A DNA stretch of 64,000 bases from Rotaria socialis (GCA_905331475.1 CAJNYU010003776.1:62001-126000); one strand, 5' to 3'. Shown: positions 1-14,060, counted from the stretch's first letter. The notes: generated by a model not told the origin, from the letters alone. Program-made: numbers and translations.

Positions 1-337
1 TTGTGTCTTTGCGTGTGCTCGTGTGTGATGAAAAAACAAAGAAGTCTATTGGCAGAATTTTTGTTTTTATAAAAGAATATTTATAATCGAAGAACACTCG
101 TGAATTTTTATACATTGCCAAGTGTAGAAAAATATTAGAGTTCATTGAGAAATGGCTGAATGATGAGAATTACTGTTGATTAAAGTCGCTGAGCTTGTTG
201 TTTGATCATCAGTCTAGATAAAGGAAAAAAATAACACTTTTATTGGATTGATTGTTTTCTGCACTCTCAAAATTTTAGTCACGACGGAGGTGAAAATAGG
301 ATTTTCCTAGATTTATTCATCTCGCATGAGATCATTT
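1..337. other. 3' flank of WDR20-like gene
   Basis: AT-rich sequence with no gene seen. It is the 3' untranslated region and downstream flank of the minus-strand WDR20-like gene, with a minus-strand AATAAA about 20 nt past the stop. Confidence 0.6.
312..317 (-). terminator. Polyadenylation signal of WDR20-like gene
   Basis: TTTATT on the plus strand reads AATAAA on the minus strand, about 20 nt beyond the stop codon of the WDR20-like gene. Placement fits the very short 3' UTRs of a compact genome. Confidence 0.45.
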
Positions 338-3224
338 CTAATAAGTATTAAAATCGTCTACTACACTTACAGGATCAGTCTGTAGAATATTGTGCGGTTT
401 TTCCCAGATGGTTATAATTCCATCTTGGGATGATGTAAACAAACAATTTTCTCCAAAATAAATTCCATTGATACGTTCATGTGAAATAAACTCTGCAACA
501 ATCGGTTCAATAATTTGTATATCATCTAATCGTGGACATAAACTTGTTCCGAATGTAGTTTTTGTTAAATCAAAATTTGTTCGACGTAACGATAAAGTAT
601 TATTTGCCGATGATGATAATGATGATTGGCCGGAATCATTTGATACTGTTGTATTTGTTAATGAGGGCGCTGTTGCAGGTTTCGATCCATTTGCTACATG
701 TGATAGTAATGGTAACTTTTTTGTTCTTTTGGACGTGCCGTTGGCAAGTCTTACTAATGAACTATCAGGTGTATCATCGATAGATTTATGAACTTTATTT
801 GAACTACGTGCGAATGCTAAACGTGATGTTAACGATGAAAAAGATGATTTCCTCGTCGCCGCTGATGTCGTTGATGTTGATGATATCAATGACGTTGTGT
901 CAGATAGAAGCGATGCATGACCATTTGATAATATCGATGTTAGCGGGTGTATTGAGGAATTTCTTTGAATATTACTTAAATGGACTTTGTTGATTTTAAG
1001 TATATCTTCTGTTATATCCCAAAAACATAGGCGATTATCTTGGCCAACGGAACCAATACGATAAAATAACGATGGGATATTTGTATCGCAAAATGATGAA
1101 TTGCTATGTGAATATGAATTTGATTTTGTCATTCTACTATAGTAATTACCATTGTCATCATTTAATGATGATGAGGGTTTTTGAGCAAATGATGAATAGT
1201 ATGTTTTAGCATTCATATAGGGATCAAACGATATTGCACTTATCCAGGATGTATGACCATGACCACGACATAAAACACGTGGAGCATGTTCTTCAAGATC
1301 AATAGAAAACAATGTGATAAAGTCATCTTCACCGCCAGTTGCGAGATATTTACCATCGGGCGACCAACATAACTGAAATGAAATGAAAACTATGCCATAG
1401 GCGATTATCCGACTGCACGATATAATTATACGAGTTCATAGTACTGTATTTATGAATTGTCAATAACGACTAGTATTCTTCCTATTATTTCACGGATAAG
1501 ACTGACGTCGATTCGCCGTCTTTATTACTATTTACGATGCTATTTATTGCAAATTTTAAAGGTCAAAACAACACGATTGTATATAGTAATAATTCTAGAC
1601 ATGTAAGCTGACATATTTTATTGAATCTAAATTGCTCTATATCATACGTTATATATAGATAACATGATATTCTAATCTAAACTGTAATAATGTACATGGG
1701 ATATTCTAGAGAGAAAAATATATACCCACGAAATCCCTAAATATTTATGAAAATTAACTGATGGAATTACGAAGAAGATATCTGATGAAGTATTTCTCGT
1801 ATACATACACAAAGAAGGCCACCAAAGTAACTTCGCATATAAGCAACTAATTCTTTCTTTTCATAATTAAATATTCGAAGAAATCCATCTTGTGATACGA
1901 CAGCTAGTAGAACATGATCAGGTGAAAATGCAAATTCGTTAATACTGCCACTGCCAATCGACCAGCGGGATACCGGATTACGTGCTTGTTTACTTTTATT
2001 CTAAAAATAGAATTGAATTCATTATTGGAGAAGCAAAAAAAACCTTTTTTTAAAAGACAAACTTTTAAATAAGATATTGAAAAATTCTTTTCATCATCTT
2101 TTATTGTTGTGTAACTCGGTTGAACAGTTGTATCACGTTGATGATTGAGTTGTTCATCGAATATATACAAATAACCACTGGAGTACGAAGCAGCAAAATA
2201 TGTTTTTGGCGATGGCAACCATTTAATACATGTGACTTTTGTTTTATCCAAGTAACTCTGAAGACAAAAGATTTTATTTTATATTTTCATTCATGCTCGT
2301 TAAACTTACGCCTTCGTTGAATACTTTTTGTTCTTTGGTTTGCGTATTTATATACTGTATTTGTCCTTTGGAAAAGCCAACAAGTATATGTAAAATATTT
2401 GTATCGGGATGTTGAATTATATCATGGCATGTCGGCTGATGATTTTGTTTATAAATTCGATGATCGATGGGTTCACCGAAATTAGACTGAAATTTTTCAA
2501 ATTTAAACAATATTTTGTTTTCTGAATTGTTATGAACTCTTTACTATCTTTTAAAAATAAGATATATAACTGAAATCTTAAGCTGATACTTAACCGAGTT
2601 TGTTTTAAATAACAGTAGCTGAGTTCAATGAGCATAGATACGAAGCACAAAATCTGCTCAAAAAGATATTCATATGAGTGAATTTCTTTTCGCACTTTCA
2701 TTCTATCGAAGCGTTATAAAACAAACCTGTGTTGCTTCAGCAAATTCATAAATAATCAACTCTCGTCCGACATTAAATGCTATTATTTCAGTTATAATCA
2801 CATTTCCATTTGGTTGATTTATTTCAATACCATTTGATATCGATGAAGGTTTAATTTCATTTGAATTTTCAGTTGATTGATTATCTATACTATTTGTTAT
2901 TGAATTTTGATTATTCAATGCTGATGAACGCCTCGAACTTGTTTGACTATTCGAATCAACAACTGTTCGTATTCGAGTCATCAATGTTATTTTCACCGAT
3001 TCAGTGAGACATGTATTTGTACCGAACTTTCCAAGGTTATCAATTATTGAAGAAACTTTATATACGCCTTCACGTGCCGTAAATTCAGTTTTAACAATAT
3101 CACTACGTTGAATTTGATCTTTGGTTAAATTAGTTGGATTATTATACGAACGCGGTGAAACTGAAGACGTCAAATTGTTGATTGGTGTTGGATGGCTAAA
3201 ATTCGATGTTTCTGTTCGAGCCAT
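338..3224 (-). CDS. WDR20: WD40-repeat protein, WDR20/DMWD family
   Basis: Five exons (3224-2727, 2486-2310, 2257-2063, 2000-1809, 1372-338) join in frame to about 698 aa. The order of conserved segments matches vertebrate WDR20: TEFTAREGVYK at the N-terminus, FNVGRELIIYEF, IDHRIYKQ with QPTCHD, LVGFSKGQIQYI, DKTKVTCIKWLP, NEFAFSPD, LCWSPDGKYLATGGEDDFIT, CRGHGHTSWISAISFDPY, RIGSVGQDNRLCFWDITEDIL, a long Ser-rich insert (about residues 445-590), then SLCPRLDDIQIIEPIV and SSQDGIITIWEKP. In animals WDR20 is a cofactor that activates the deubiquitinases USP12 and USP46. The start Met precedes the conserved N-terminus. It lies divergent from SF3B6 across 0.9 kb. Introns 1-3 are 50-240 nt; the last (1373-1808) is the longest. 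Assignment to WDR20 rather than its paralogue DMWD is by overall pattern only. Confidence 0.9.
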
Positions 3225-4120
3225 TGATACTATTGTTCAATGAATTAATTGGTAAGGAAAAATTTAATTTGTCGAATGAGGACTTCATTCGGTAAAATGA
3301 TTCTGATAAAATCTATGCATATTTCTCGTTTTTTTTCAATGTTGCAAAGGTTTTCTAATAAACTCATCGCCATATTGTTTTTTCTTTTTGTTCTGTACTA
3401 TTTGAATTGGTGAAAAAAAATAACAAATCATAAAAAAATTGATAAAAAGTCTGAGTTAAAATTAATTTTTTTTGTCTACCGACAAAATAAATGATTTCTG
3501 CAAAAAATCGTCGGATAGATGTCAGGCGAATAGATCGGAGGAAAAAACGATTTTCATTGGTCAATGAACTTGTTTGAATATTACATCTATAATAAAATTT
3601 TTACAAAATAAGGTAGGATGATTGATGATGACAGTTAAGTATTTTAATAAAGATTCACCTGATAAGACAATTATCTATATAGATGTGATTTCAAATCAGT
3701 TAGTTTCGATATAGAAGATAGTTTTAACAGAACTACCTCTCCATTTTTTTTTCATTCTTACCCGAAGGCAATCGCGTTCGGCTTACTCATGAACGAATCA
3801 ATAGGAATCCTTGAGTATGATTGAAAAAAGCCTTCAGCTGACATTCTTTTCTTCAAAAAACATTTGCCCTTCTTGCACCTATGGATTTTCTTTTATAAAT
3901 TGATCGTCAAGCAAGTTAAACGATACAGTTTCTATCGTGAATGACCATCCAATTATAAGAATCAATCATTGAAAGAAAGCAAAAAACAACAAGGGCTCTA
4001 AAAGTGTAACAAGCAGAGTTTGTTTCAATATTTGAATTTCTTCCATAGGGCGTACGAAAGATTTTTCGTGAACTTTGTATTTTTTTAGATTAATATTGTT
4101 TTTGTATTTCAATTTACAAA
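3225..4120. other. Divergent intergenic region, likely shared promoter
   Basis: About 900 nt between the start codons of the minus-strand WDR20-like gene and plus-strand SF3B6. It is AT-rich with T-runs and no convincing coding sequence. It must hold the promoters of both genes; I see no clear TATA box or other motif to assign. Confidence 0.5.
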
Positions 4121-4535
4121 ATGGCGATGCAAAAGCGTGCTAATCTTCGTTTACCACCTGAAATCAATCGGGTTTTATACGTGCGAAATCTACCGTATAA
4201 AATAACTGCTGAAGAGATGTATGATATATTTGGTAAATATGGAGCCATTCGACAGATTCGTGTTGGAAACACACCTGATACACGAGGTACGAATGATATT
4301 AGTTACATATTCTAATAGTCAAATATTTAATTTTTTTACAGGCACTGCGTTTGTTGTTTATGAAGATATATTCGATGCAAAAAATGCTTGTGATCATTTA
4401 TCAGGATTTAATGTTTGCAATCGATATTTAGTAGTGCTGTACTATCAAGCAAACAAGGCATTCGATAAAATGAACTTAGAGAAAGAGAAAGAAAAATTGG
4501 CCAAAACCCAAGCGAAATATGGATTAAATACATAA
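4121..4535 (+). CDS. SF3B6: Splicing factor 3B subunit 6 (p14)
   Basis: Two exons (4121-4286 and 4342-4535) separated by a 55-nt GT-AG intron encode 119 aa. The protein is nearly collinear with human SF3B6/p14. The N-terminus is [20 protein letters not shown], with RNP2 as [11 protein letters not shown]1 is TAFVVYED; the segment [20 protein letters not shown] is essentially identical to the animal protein. The C-terminal helix ends KYGLNT. SF3B6 is the RRM protein of the U2 snRNP SF3b complex, sits at the branch-point adenosine and binds SF3B1. Length (human 125 aa) and the MAM start agree. An AATAAA lies about 105 nt downstream. Confidence 0.97.
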
Positions 4536-4639
4536 CATTGTTGTTAATTATGCACAAAGTGTTGTTGTTGTTGTTGTTTCTTTTTGGAGTATTGTATATT
4601 GCACTAATTTTGTGAGTGAACAAGATAACATATGAAGGA

Positions 4640-4645
4640 AATAAA
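4640..4645 (+). terminator. Polyadenylation signal of SF3B6
   Basis: AATAAA about 105 nt after the SF3B6 stop codon. Confidence 0.45.
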
Positions 4646-5288
4646 GAAAGAAAAGGGAATGAAAAATAATCAATCTTGTATTTCTACACGGTAGTTCAAT
4701 GCATAAATATGGCAAACTGTTATTCTATGAAATGCCAACGTCAATGTTTTTCGAAACATGATTCTCTTACAATATAAGCTTGGAATATATTTTTTGTAAT
4801 TGACAAATATTTTGGATGACAGATATTGAGAAAAATATGAGGATTAAATTAATTTTTCTATGAGAAATGTTTTTATTTTTTTTTGTTTCTTTGAATTTCA
4901 ATAGAGACGCAATATTATGATCACCACCATTGTAACTGGATGAATGTAATTGTAAATTGAAACCAACAAGAGAGAGAAAAAAAGAAAATGAGCTTTCTGT
5001 TTCTTGTACTTTTTTTTTCATTTTCTTTTAAAGTTGAAGAGTTTATTTCGATCTATGTCGACTTCTTTCTTCCTTTTATTTACCACGATGAGATATGTAT
5101 ATACTGACTTTCTATATTAGGCAATATGTTCGTTCGATGTTTATCCAGTATCGATACTCTATCGTTCTTCGTTTGAATTGCTATGAGCCAAACAGTCAAA
5201 ATCACTCGTTACCGAACAGGAGAACTTGAAATTCACTTGAGTTTCTTTTTCTTCTTTCTGCTTTTCATTGCCATCATCGTTATTGATA

Positions 5289-5312
5289 AGAGAGAGAGAG
5301 AGAGAGAGAGAG
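5289..5312. repeat. (AG)n microsatellite
   Basis: About 12 uninterrupted AG dinucleotides. Confidence 0.9.
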
Positions 5313-6765
5313 GGTGAGTGACAGTTAAAAGAAAAAAGAAAAGATGGTAATAAAGATGCAGAAGGAAAGTAACATGGTTTTACTTTTTTCCTGCTTTAGC
5401 GAAAGTGAAGCGTGAGAGTGCGGAAGAAAAAAAAAACTTGATGAGAGACAAACCACAAACTGTACATACAATGAGAAGAGACAGAGAAAGAAAAATGAGT
5501 ATTTGAAACCCGAACGACCTTGAAAATCTTCTTCTGTCATGACAAGATGAAACCAAGACACCAAAGAATAGTTATACTGTTAAAAAAATAACGAATATCG
5601 GATTTCTACTGTTTGGCAGTGTCCATGTTCGATATGAAACCAATTTTACGGTCAGTTCATTCCTATTATTATTATTATATCGATGTTGAATGTACACATC
5701 AATTGTTTATATATGGCCTTATTAAAACATAAGTTTTGCGATAATCGTAGAGTAAGATAAATAATGTTAGTTGTACGGATTAGAATGCTCAGTAAAAATT
5801 AAGCTAATCGTTTTATTGATTGCTTTTGTTGCTCTCTGATGGAATTATGTAAAATGAGAAAGTATTGAGGTACTTTGTTTTTAAATATTTACATCTGATT
5901 TAATAATAATATTAATTCAATCAGCTATTTTCATCTATTGATGAAGACTAATTAAAATTTAAAAAAAAAATCGCATGACTGTAGAAACCAAAAAATCTTT
6001 TTCACCTGTACGCGATCACTACTGTTAATTGTAGTAGTATCAATTATTTTCTTTTATTTCAGTAAAATATCTATTTGAGATTGAAATAAAATTATTGTAC
6101 CACAAGAACGTATCGTTGTTAATGTTTAAATCATTAAAAATAAAGTAGTGTATTTTTATGGTACTCTGCCGGATTAGTTTTTTTGAGTTATAAAACAGAG
6201 TCTTAATGTTATAAGAAGCAAGTGTCGTCAGTCATAAAAAAAGAAGTCATTCTAAGCGTATGTCGTGGTAGTGAAGAAAATTTTACATCAAGTGAAATAG
6301 TTGTCACTGATTTTTAACTCATAAAAGAGACGCAAAATTTTACACTCCGATTACAACCGCTAAAAGTCCCAATGAGACATTTTGACAAATGTATTTTTAA
6401 TTTGTGCACGTTTCATTTGGTAGGCAATGATTAATAGAAATGAATTTGCTCGTTTAGCTCGACAAATTTTGCCAGTATGTTAAATCAAAATCTTCAAATT
6501 TTAAGTATTATTTACATTTATATGGCGGCAGCTCATATGTACAAGAAAGGATACACTTGAAATGAATAGACCTTCATAAATCCAACCAGATCACTATTAT
6601 AAACAATACATCACCCACAAACAGTATTACGAAACAGAAAAACACTTTTTTTGTTTTATAAAATTTACGAAGAAAAGTACAACTTTTTTCCCTCCCTTGG
6701 GAAACAAGTAACAAACAAAAACACTGGTTTCTATACAAGGAAGCAACCGTCGGATGATTAATTTT

Positions 6766-6794
6766 CTCCTCCTCCTCCTCCTCCTCCTCCTCCT
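6766..6794. repeat. (CTC)n microsatellite
   Basis: About ten tandem CTC triplets. Read on the minus strand it gives only a poly-Glu frame and is not a gene. Confidence 0.9.
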
Positions 6795-7013
6795 GCATAT
6801 TTATTTTACAAGGTTAAATTCATCGATTTATTATTGAGCACTCATCCGACTATATTATTGATGTTGAACACGATTAAACTTTACTTTTTCAAGTGCTACA
6901 ATAAACACGAATGGCTTATTTTAGAAAGGACGTTTATTTTTTAGATGCATTTTCAATAGAGGAATATTTAAAGAAAAAAGAAGATCAATTTTTATTTCAG
7001 ATAATATATAACT

Positions 7014-10000
7014 ATGGATTATCGGTCCGACGATCAACAGCGTAGTCAGCAGCTGTTGGCCATCGTAGACCGAAGCACTGCAGAACAACTTTTTGTAAGT
7101 TGAAAACTTAAATGGGACACAAAACAAATATTGGATTTCGTCTTGTTTTTCTTTTGCTATTTGAAAGGCTTTTTTGCAAAAATTTCATCGGAAACCTTTT
7201 CAAAATTTAGCTGATGTTATCAGATATAAAGGTGTTATTGATGATCAAATTGATTTTATTAATAGTCCGGGTACGAAATATAGTGTAACACCATTGATGA
7301 TTGCTACTGGAAAAGGTTAGAACGATTTTTTTGTTGTATTGAACACATTCTCTAGGAAATATGTATCATTTTTAGGTTCATATGAAAAAGTAAAAGTTCT
7401 TCTGGTTCATGGAGCAGACCCTAATAAGCAATGTGCAACAGGGTATACGAAGAGAAAATTATCTATTTATCAATAATGTTTTCTTTAAACATGCTCATAG
7501 GGATACAGCATTGAATCTAGCTGTTCACCGCCAAAAATATCCTATTGTTGATTTACTTCTTCAATATTATGCGAATCCAAATGTATATAATCAATCGGGC
7601 AAAACAGCATTACATCGTGCTGTTATGTCTTATTCCGATGAGAATGCTCATTATATTCAAGTTTTACTTGATGTAAGTTGTTTTAATAAGAATTATGAAC
7701 AGTTGAAATACACATAGAGATCGATATGAGATATTGACAGTTTCGCTCTTCTAGTCAAGTGAGCCACAGTACTTAATTATTACCTGGAATATGAAGTATG
7801 CCTGCAAAGAATAAAACATTTTCATGTTGACTGTTGCTATGAATTGCTAGAAAAATACCTCTAAGCTGCAGCACAAAAGGAATTAGAAAAGGTATACGTG
7901 AAGAGAAAAATTAACAGATAGAGAATACTTGTCAAATGATCTGTCGACATCTAAGAGAAAATTTATGACTTCTATGAAAAACAAATTCTTCTAATACACA
8001 GTAAATAGAAGAAGAAAATAATATATCCTAGAGCTCTTCGCAACTTGTCGTCGATGAATTGTACTCATTTTAATAAGTAAAACTGGGCAAAGTTCATAAA
8101 CAAAATAGAAAATAACTTTCAACTCCTATTGTTTTGAACTCTCGAATGAATCATATGCGGTATAAAATCTCGAGCATATTAAATGAAACTTGATGATTAC
8201 TATGGGCTGATGAAAAACATTCATTGTACGAGTTGCTGATATTTAAATTTTTGTTTAGGCTAGAGCTGATCCCAACATTGAAGATCGAAATCAACGAAAA
8301 CCCTTAGATGAAGCTATTCTTGCTAATAAGCCAGGTAGGAATCGTTGAAATTAACAAAATTCATTGTTTTTAAATTTTCTTCCTGTCTAGGAATGGTTAA
8401 ACTTTTACTTACTCACGATCGGACTTTAGTCAAACGTGCCTATCGAGCAGCGATAGTTGCTGCTCGTCTAGGTAAACATCATTTTTTTGCTATTAACCAA
8501 ATATCGTATTGTTCTTAGGTCACGATAAATGTATGGAGATTTTACTTAATTATGGAATGGATCCAAATATAACCGATCGAACGAATGTTACACCACTTCA
8601 TGTGGCGTATGTTAAGAAAATTTGCGGGAGATTAAAAATCGATTGGTTTCTTTGCGTGTTTTTAGAGTTCGATCATTAAAATCATCGACAGTTCGACTTT
8701 TGGTGGTAAATGGTGCTGATCAAAACATAGCAAATAATCGAGGGGAAACAGCTTTTGCTATCGCAGAACATTTACAACCAGAGCAACAACAAAGCTTTAT
8801 TGATGCTCTTATTCGTAAGTATATTGACAAAATCATAGAATACTCTTATCTTAGTGTCCTTCAACATTTCATTGATAAATTATTTATTATATCTATAGCT
8901 CCCGAGCTGAATGAAGTTAGAAAGAGAAAAAATCTAACTTCAGTACCTTTAACAAATGCAAAGTCAACTACAGACAGAATATCAAAAGGAGGTGTGAATA
9001 TATATGTAACAAACAACTTGATTGTTAATAATCTTCTTCTTCTTTCAAGGGAGCGTAGCGTATTTAAGCTTATTAACGCATTTTTTTTTTCGATAAATTT
9101 AGACACACCACAAAGAACAGCCATTGACTTTCATACATATCCAACAGGTACTAGTATAGCGAAATGGCTTTTAAAAAATTTCTATAATCAAGTATGAATA
9201 CATATGATATTATACCTTAGTCGCGCCGAGATGATACCGAAAAACATAAATTTTCAAATTTCATTAGTGTAGGAAGAATGCTCCTGGTTGCGGTAGATTC
9301 GAGTAGCCTGCTTTCATTTGATCTATGAATACTAACTCTACCATTGACCAGCGCATGATGTATTGCTAAAGTTTCTTAACAAATTAGCTTACTATACGAG
9401 TAGATGCATATGGGGTAAACCGATATAACGAATGATCTGAAAAAAAGAAAGCTCGTATTTCATACGCTGTGATGCTTGTTGAAGAAAAGCTATGACTATT
9501 TCTATTAGATTGTTTGCTGCTTTTAGGAAATGATGCTTCTTATATGTTTCCACTACTTCGCAGCCATTCGAATTGGACACTTGACAGTGAAAAATATCGC
9601 AGTCCAACGGCTGAAAATTCATCTGTACAAAATTTACTTGATAGTAAATTGATGTTTTTTTCTGTTTTGTTTCTTCTTTTAATTGGAACGCATTTTTCTT
9701 CTTTAGTTTCACCTGAAACCTATTGGACTTGTTTGCTGGCTAGAAATGGATGGGTGGCATTTGATTTAAAACATGAATATAGTATAAATGGAATAAGAAT
9801 CATTGGATGGTAAGAAGGAAACGAACAACTGGATTATAAACGATCTAATTTTTATTATCAGTGAGAACCAATCAGCCCCACGAAATGGTCGTATCGATGT
9901 TTCAAATTCTTTCAATGGTCCTTGGCTTAAAATTATCGATTTTACTTGCGTGTTATCTCGTAAGAAAAATAGATATTTGAATTTCAATGAAAGATCGATC

Positions 10001-13000
10001 GTTTTTATTGATTATAGAAGGAAATAAAAACGATTTCTATTTCCCACCGGTAAAAACACGTTTTATTCGTGTTCATATTTTGGATAATTATGGTGGTATG
10101 GACATTCGAATAAAAGTTATTGGCTTTTTTGGCGTTGATATGAGTTTAGTCGACTTACTTCGACAGTATAAATTGGAAAATAGTCTTAACACACTTTTAG
10201 CTAACGTAATAAATTGAATTAGTAAAAACATAAATTCTTGATTATTTTGCTTTATCATAGGGTATTAATGATCTTGAAACATTGGATGAGCAACGTGATG
10301 CAATTTTGAATTCATCTGTAAGTAGATTTTTTGCGTCAATTCTATTCAGGATTATCAATAAGAAAAAAGAAGAACTGTTTCAATATTATGAACACTGAGG
10401 TAACATTTCTTTTCTCTTTTTGATTTCATCTGGAAAAAGCCGGTCTCAGTCAGATTTATCAAATTTTTGTGTTACTACGATCTCAAGATTGAATAAACCT
10501 TTAAGAATATATTATCCCGCTATTGATACAAACGAACTTATTATATTGCGACTAATGCTTCTATTTTTAGGATAAATATTTAGATGTGAATGATCATTTT
10601 CAATTTATACGTTTAACAGAAGCATTAAGATGTAAGTAATTACAATAAATCAAAAGAAATTGTCGATGTTCTTATGTTTTTTTCTTTCCTTTTCTATTGA
10701 AGCACCTCGATTGACTTTTCTGGAATGGTCTACTCCACCAAAAACAACTGCAATTGCCGGTGAAAAATTAAAAACATTCAGTGTTATTGGTGATGAAGGG
10801 GTTACCGATCGAGTTAAACTAGAAGAAAAGCGTACATAGAATTTTCTAGTTTTTTTCTAAGATAAATAAATAATATCATTTATTTAGATGAAAATAGTCC
10901 TCAAGCGACAACAATACTTATGAGAGATCTTGAACCGATTCAAGGTCATTCATTGGTCGACTTTCCTGATTATACCTTTAAATATCGTAAGTAGAGAAAT
11001 AAAACACGGATTTATTTATTGCACCATAAAAACGTACTAATAAAATACTCATTTCACGAGAATAAATCGCGTTCGAAAAAATCTATAGATTAAATATCTA
11101 TTTTTTGTATTTTATTCAGCTGGTCGATATAAAATTCGAGTGATTAGCCTTGAATCGCCTGATATCCACACACCTTGGCAAGAAATTGTTGTTGGTAAGT
11201 AGTCTTTTTTTTATATAGATACGTAGTTGTTCGATTATGTTACTTCAACTTAAATAAACATTGATACTCATATTCTTCTTTATTTACTCATAAAAAAAAC
11301 ATGAGTTATCTCATACTCACACTTTAGAACTATCATTTGCGCACTAAAAAAAACGCCCGCTCACGCGCATTCTTTTCCCATTAGTAATATCGATTCGGCT
11401 TCTTATCGGACTTTATTCACCGTCTTCGTTTTTTCATTCCTTTGAAAACATCAAGTATAATAAAAACTGAAATAAATTGTAAGTTTGATAACGGTGATGT
11501 TTTATTGTATATGCTCGCGTTAATTGCATAATTTATTTTCTTCAAATATGATTGTTTGCTGGTGATTTACCTAGTTATCGTTGTTCTCTCTCTTTCTCTC
11601 GTATATTTTTTTATTGCCATCGTTTGTAAAAGTACCACAAAATCAAGCTCGCTACTACTGCTGCTGCTATTACTTTTTCGTTTTTCTTTCGTAGTACATA
11701 TTGAAAACATCCGTTGGTGTTGTCGTACTAAAAATTGTTACCATCATTTTTCGAATTAAGTCTGCAGATGAATGCAACCTATTAGCATCGCTACTTTATC
11801 GAATAATTATTTCAATGATTCGTGAGTACAGCTTGTATGCGCACAAGTTGCTGCTATTTATCTATGCTTTTTATTCAAAAGTCAATGTTTATTTCGCATT
11901 TTCCCCTTTTTTTACTTGTGTTCTACAGGTTCTACCTTATCCTACTCATCTAACCTAAACACACCAGCAAACAAGCATATCTACCTTTCGTCAACAACAT
12001 CCTTTCCTAATAATACTAACACTGATAAAACGAGCGCACCACCTTTACAAAGAACGCCAGTAACTACTCCCAGCAAAGATAGTCGTGCGTATATTTCAGT
12101 AGTATACGAAAGCGATAGCGACGACAATACTGTAGACGATACATATCTTACACGACAATATACAGTAAAAGATTTGCCTTATTTTTTTCCGCCATCGAAG
12201 ATGTTACGTGCATTACCGGTGCCACAGTTTGACAATGATTACACGACGCATAATGACGATGATAACGACGGCATCAATTACGATCATGACAATTCCAATA
12301 CTAAGCCTAGAAAATATCAACTTTTAACACCAACGAGAAACTCTGCTATAAGTTCCACACCAAAAGTCAATGCTCCTGTCACGTTTCTTCCTGATCATAC
12401 CCTACCGCAACGCGAAAAAATTACACCAACGAAATATAAACTGCGAGAAGCGCGCTTACAACTACTTAAAGATAAATCTCCATACACTGAATTGAACAAA
12501 ACAAATGAACGAACAGGAACGCCGTTAAAGCATGCACAACCATCACAAAACGAAAATGACAATCGAGACTCATACATTTCATTACCACAAAAATCCTCTG
12601 ACTATGATCGACGAAACTTGGGTGCACAACGCAACGATTCTCCTCGAGACGATGCAGCATACCAACGGCTAGTATTACAAGACAAAAATCAAGATGACTT
12701 GTATAATCGGAACTCATACTTTTCAAACACATCTTCACCACAGCAAAAACCCTCTGACTATTATCAGCGAATAGATGGATCAGAAAAAAGTTCAGTTGAT
12801 AGTTATCCAGATAATACTCAACCGAAGTTGTTGTCGCCTGAAAGACTTGAATCAATTGAAACTCAAAACAGACGACCACAAGAAAACAAATACCGACCTA
12901 TCGTCATGTTAGGTCAAGATCGTGCAGAATCAGTTAATAATCCGAATGAAATTAAGTGGGCTAAGTTTGAATATCGGCAAAGTCCATCCGCTAGTAGTTT

Positions 13001-14060
13001 AAATGCTCCTGAATCTAAACAAACTCAAATGGAGTTTGTATTCAAGGCTATTCTTGAAGGTTCTGATGTTCAAAAGCTAGAAATTAAGGAAGCTCATGGG
13101 TCAACTGGCCAGCGAACTCCAGCATATAGTAATAAACTTCAAAATGATTCAAATAGTATACATTCTTCAAATGATGTTCATGGAAAATATGAGAAAAAGC
13201 CAAAGCTTAGTGATTTGGATGAATCAAATTCAGAATTTGATGGCGGTAATGATTCCTCAAAAAATAAATTACCAGCACCAGGAGCTTCTCCTGTGCACAC
13301 ACCATCGAACTACGAGAGACATGATTTGAAACATAATACTATTGAAGATCGTTTTAGTTCACAATCGTCAAGATCACCATCACCATCAAAGTCATCAGAG
13401 CGCGAATCAAAATATTATTTTGGTGAAAAAAATCAAGATCAATTATCGGATGAAGAAAATGGCACAGTAAAGTACAGCGCATTAGGTCATGATTCACAAG
13501 GCAGTTCTAGTGTGGGAAAAGGTGCAGAACATAGTACCTATTCTGGAAGTAAACAAAATGCTGCGCCTGCTCGTCAAAATAAAAATAATTATTATGCTGA
13601 ACCTCCCGAATTCGAAAAGCATAGTGATGCTTCAACAATTACAGTTAATAATGCAGACAAAGAAAAGGGGCTTCGAGCGATTGTGATGAAACCACGATCA
13701 GAATCCTATCCATCTAGTTCTGATACCGATGAAGTAAATCCACGCGACAATGTTAAAAGTCCAGTTTATGAAAATGAATCCCCAATGGATGGATCTCAAA
13801 CTAATCGCGAGTATATGAATCCACATGGTACTACTGATAGAAGTGCATCAACAGGTGATGACGATGAGGATCCATCTGAAGTTGAAGAGCCGGGCATTTC
13901 TAGTATAGCAAAAAATGATCCGGTGGTTGGCCAATCAAAGCAAGGTCAATCCAAGCCCAAAAAAGGAACGAACAGTGACAGTGAAGAACGATCCTCTAAT
14001 TTCTTGTGCATACCGAGACGAAACAGGCAAAATAAATCGAAAAAATCGAAGAAAAAATAA
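7014..14060 (+). CDS. Ankyrin-discoidin-SAM protein, long-tail isoform
   Basis: Twenty exons: 7014-7098, 7211-7315, 7376-7442, 7501-7672, 8259-8334, 8391-8471, 8519-8606, 8666-8814, 8899-8991, 9103-9147, 9527-9643, 9707-9809, 9862-9959, 10018-10205, 10261-10317, 10571-10631, 10703-10831, 10888-10986, 11120-11194, 11929-14060. All phases agree and give about 1339 aa. Domains in order: ankyrin repeats, residues about 40-270 (VTPLMIATGKG, DTALNLAVHRQ, KTALHRAV, VTPLHVAVRS); an F5/8 type C (discoidin-like) galactose-binding fold, about 345-475 (SPETYWTC, WVAFDLKHEYSINGIRIIGW, KTRFIRVHILDNYG); a SAM-like domain, about 480-540 (LANGINDLETLDEQR); an Ig-like beta-rich segment to 629; then a 710-residue disordered tail rich in Ser, Asp, Asn and Lys, ending in a polybasic KSKKSKKK. 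Exon 1's donor is less certain: GTTGAA was chosen because the consensus GTAAGT 4 nt upstream breaks the frame. AATAAA lies at 14368-14373. Function unknown; a cytoplasmic scaffold is plausible. Confidence 0.75.

Larger units (their letters stand above)
4536..7013. other. Intergenic region with simple repeats
   Basis: About 2.5 kb, AT-rich, containing (AG)n, (CTC)n and A/T homopolymer runs. Small open frames here are low-complexity (poly-Glu, Phe/Ser-rich) and show no family similarity. A 3' splice signal (TTTCAG) at about 7000, 14 nt before the next start codon, suggests a 5' UTR intron or trans-splice acceptor for the ankyrin gene. Confidence 0.5.

Noticed and set aside
468-993. Plus-strand open frames opposite the WDR20-like last exon
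   Set aside because: Antisense shadows of the Ser-rich coding insert of WDR20; no similarity and no start context.
11701-11928. Frame inside the 734-nt ankyrin-gene intron
   Set aside because: Runs through the acceptor with no domain; the splice into 11929 explains the downstream frame.
12395-12879. Minus-strand frames opposite the long ankyrin-gene exon
   Set aside because: Shadow frames of a low-complexity coding exon.
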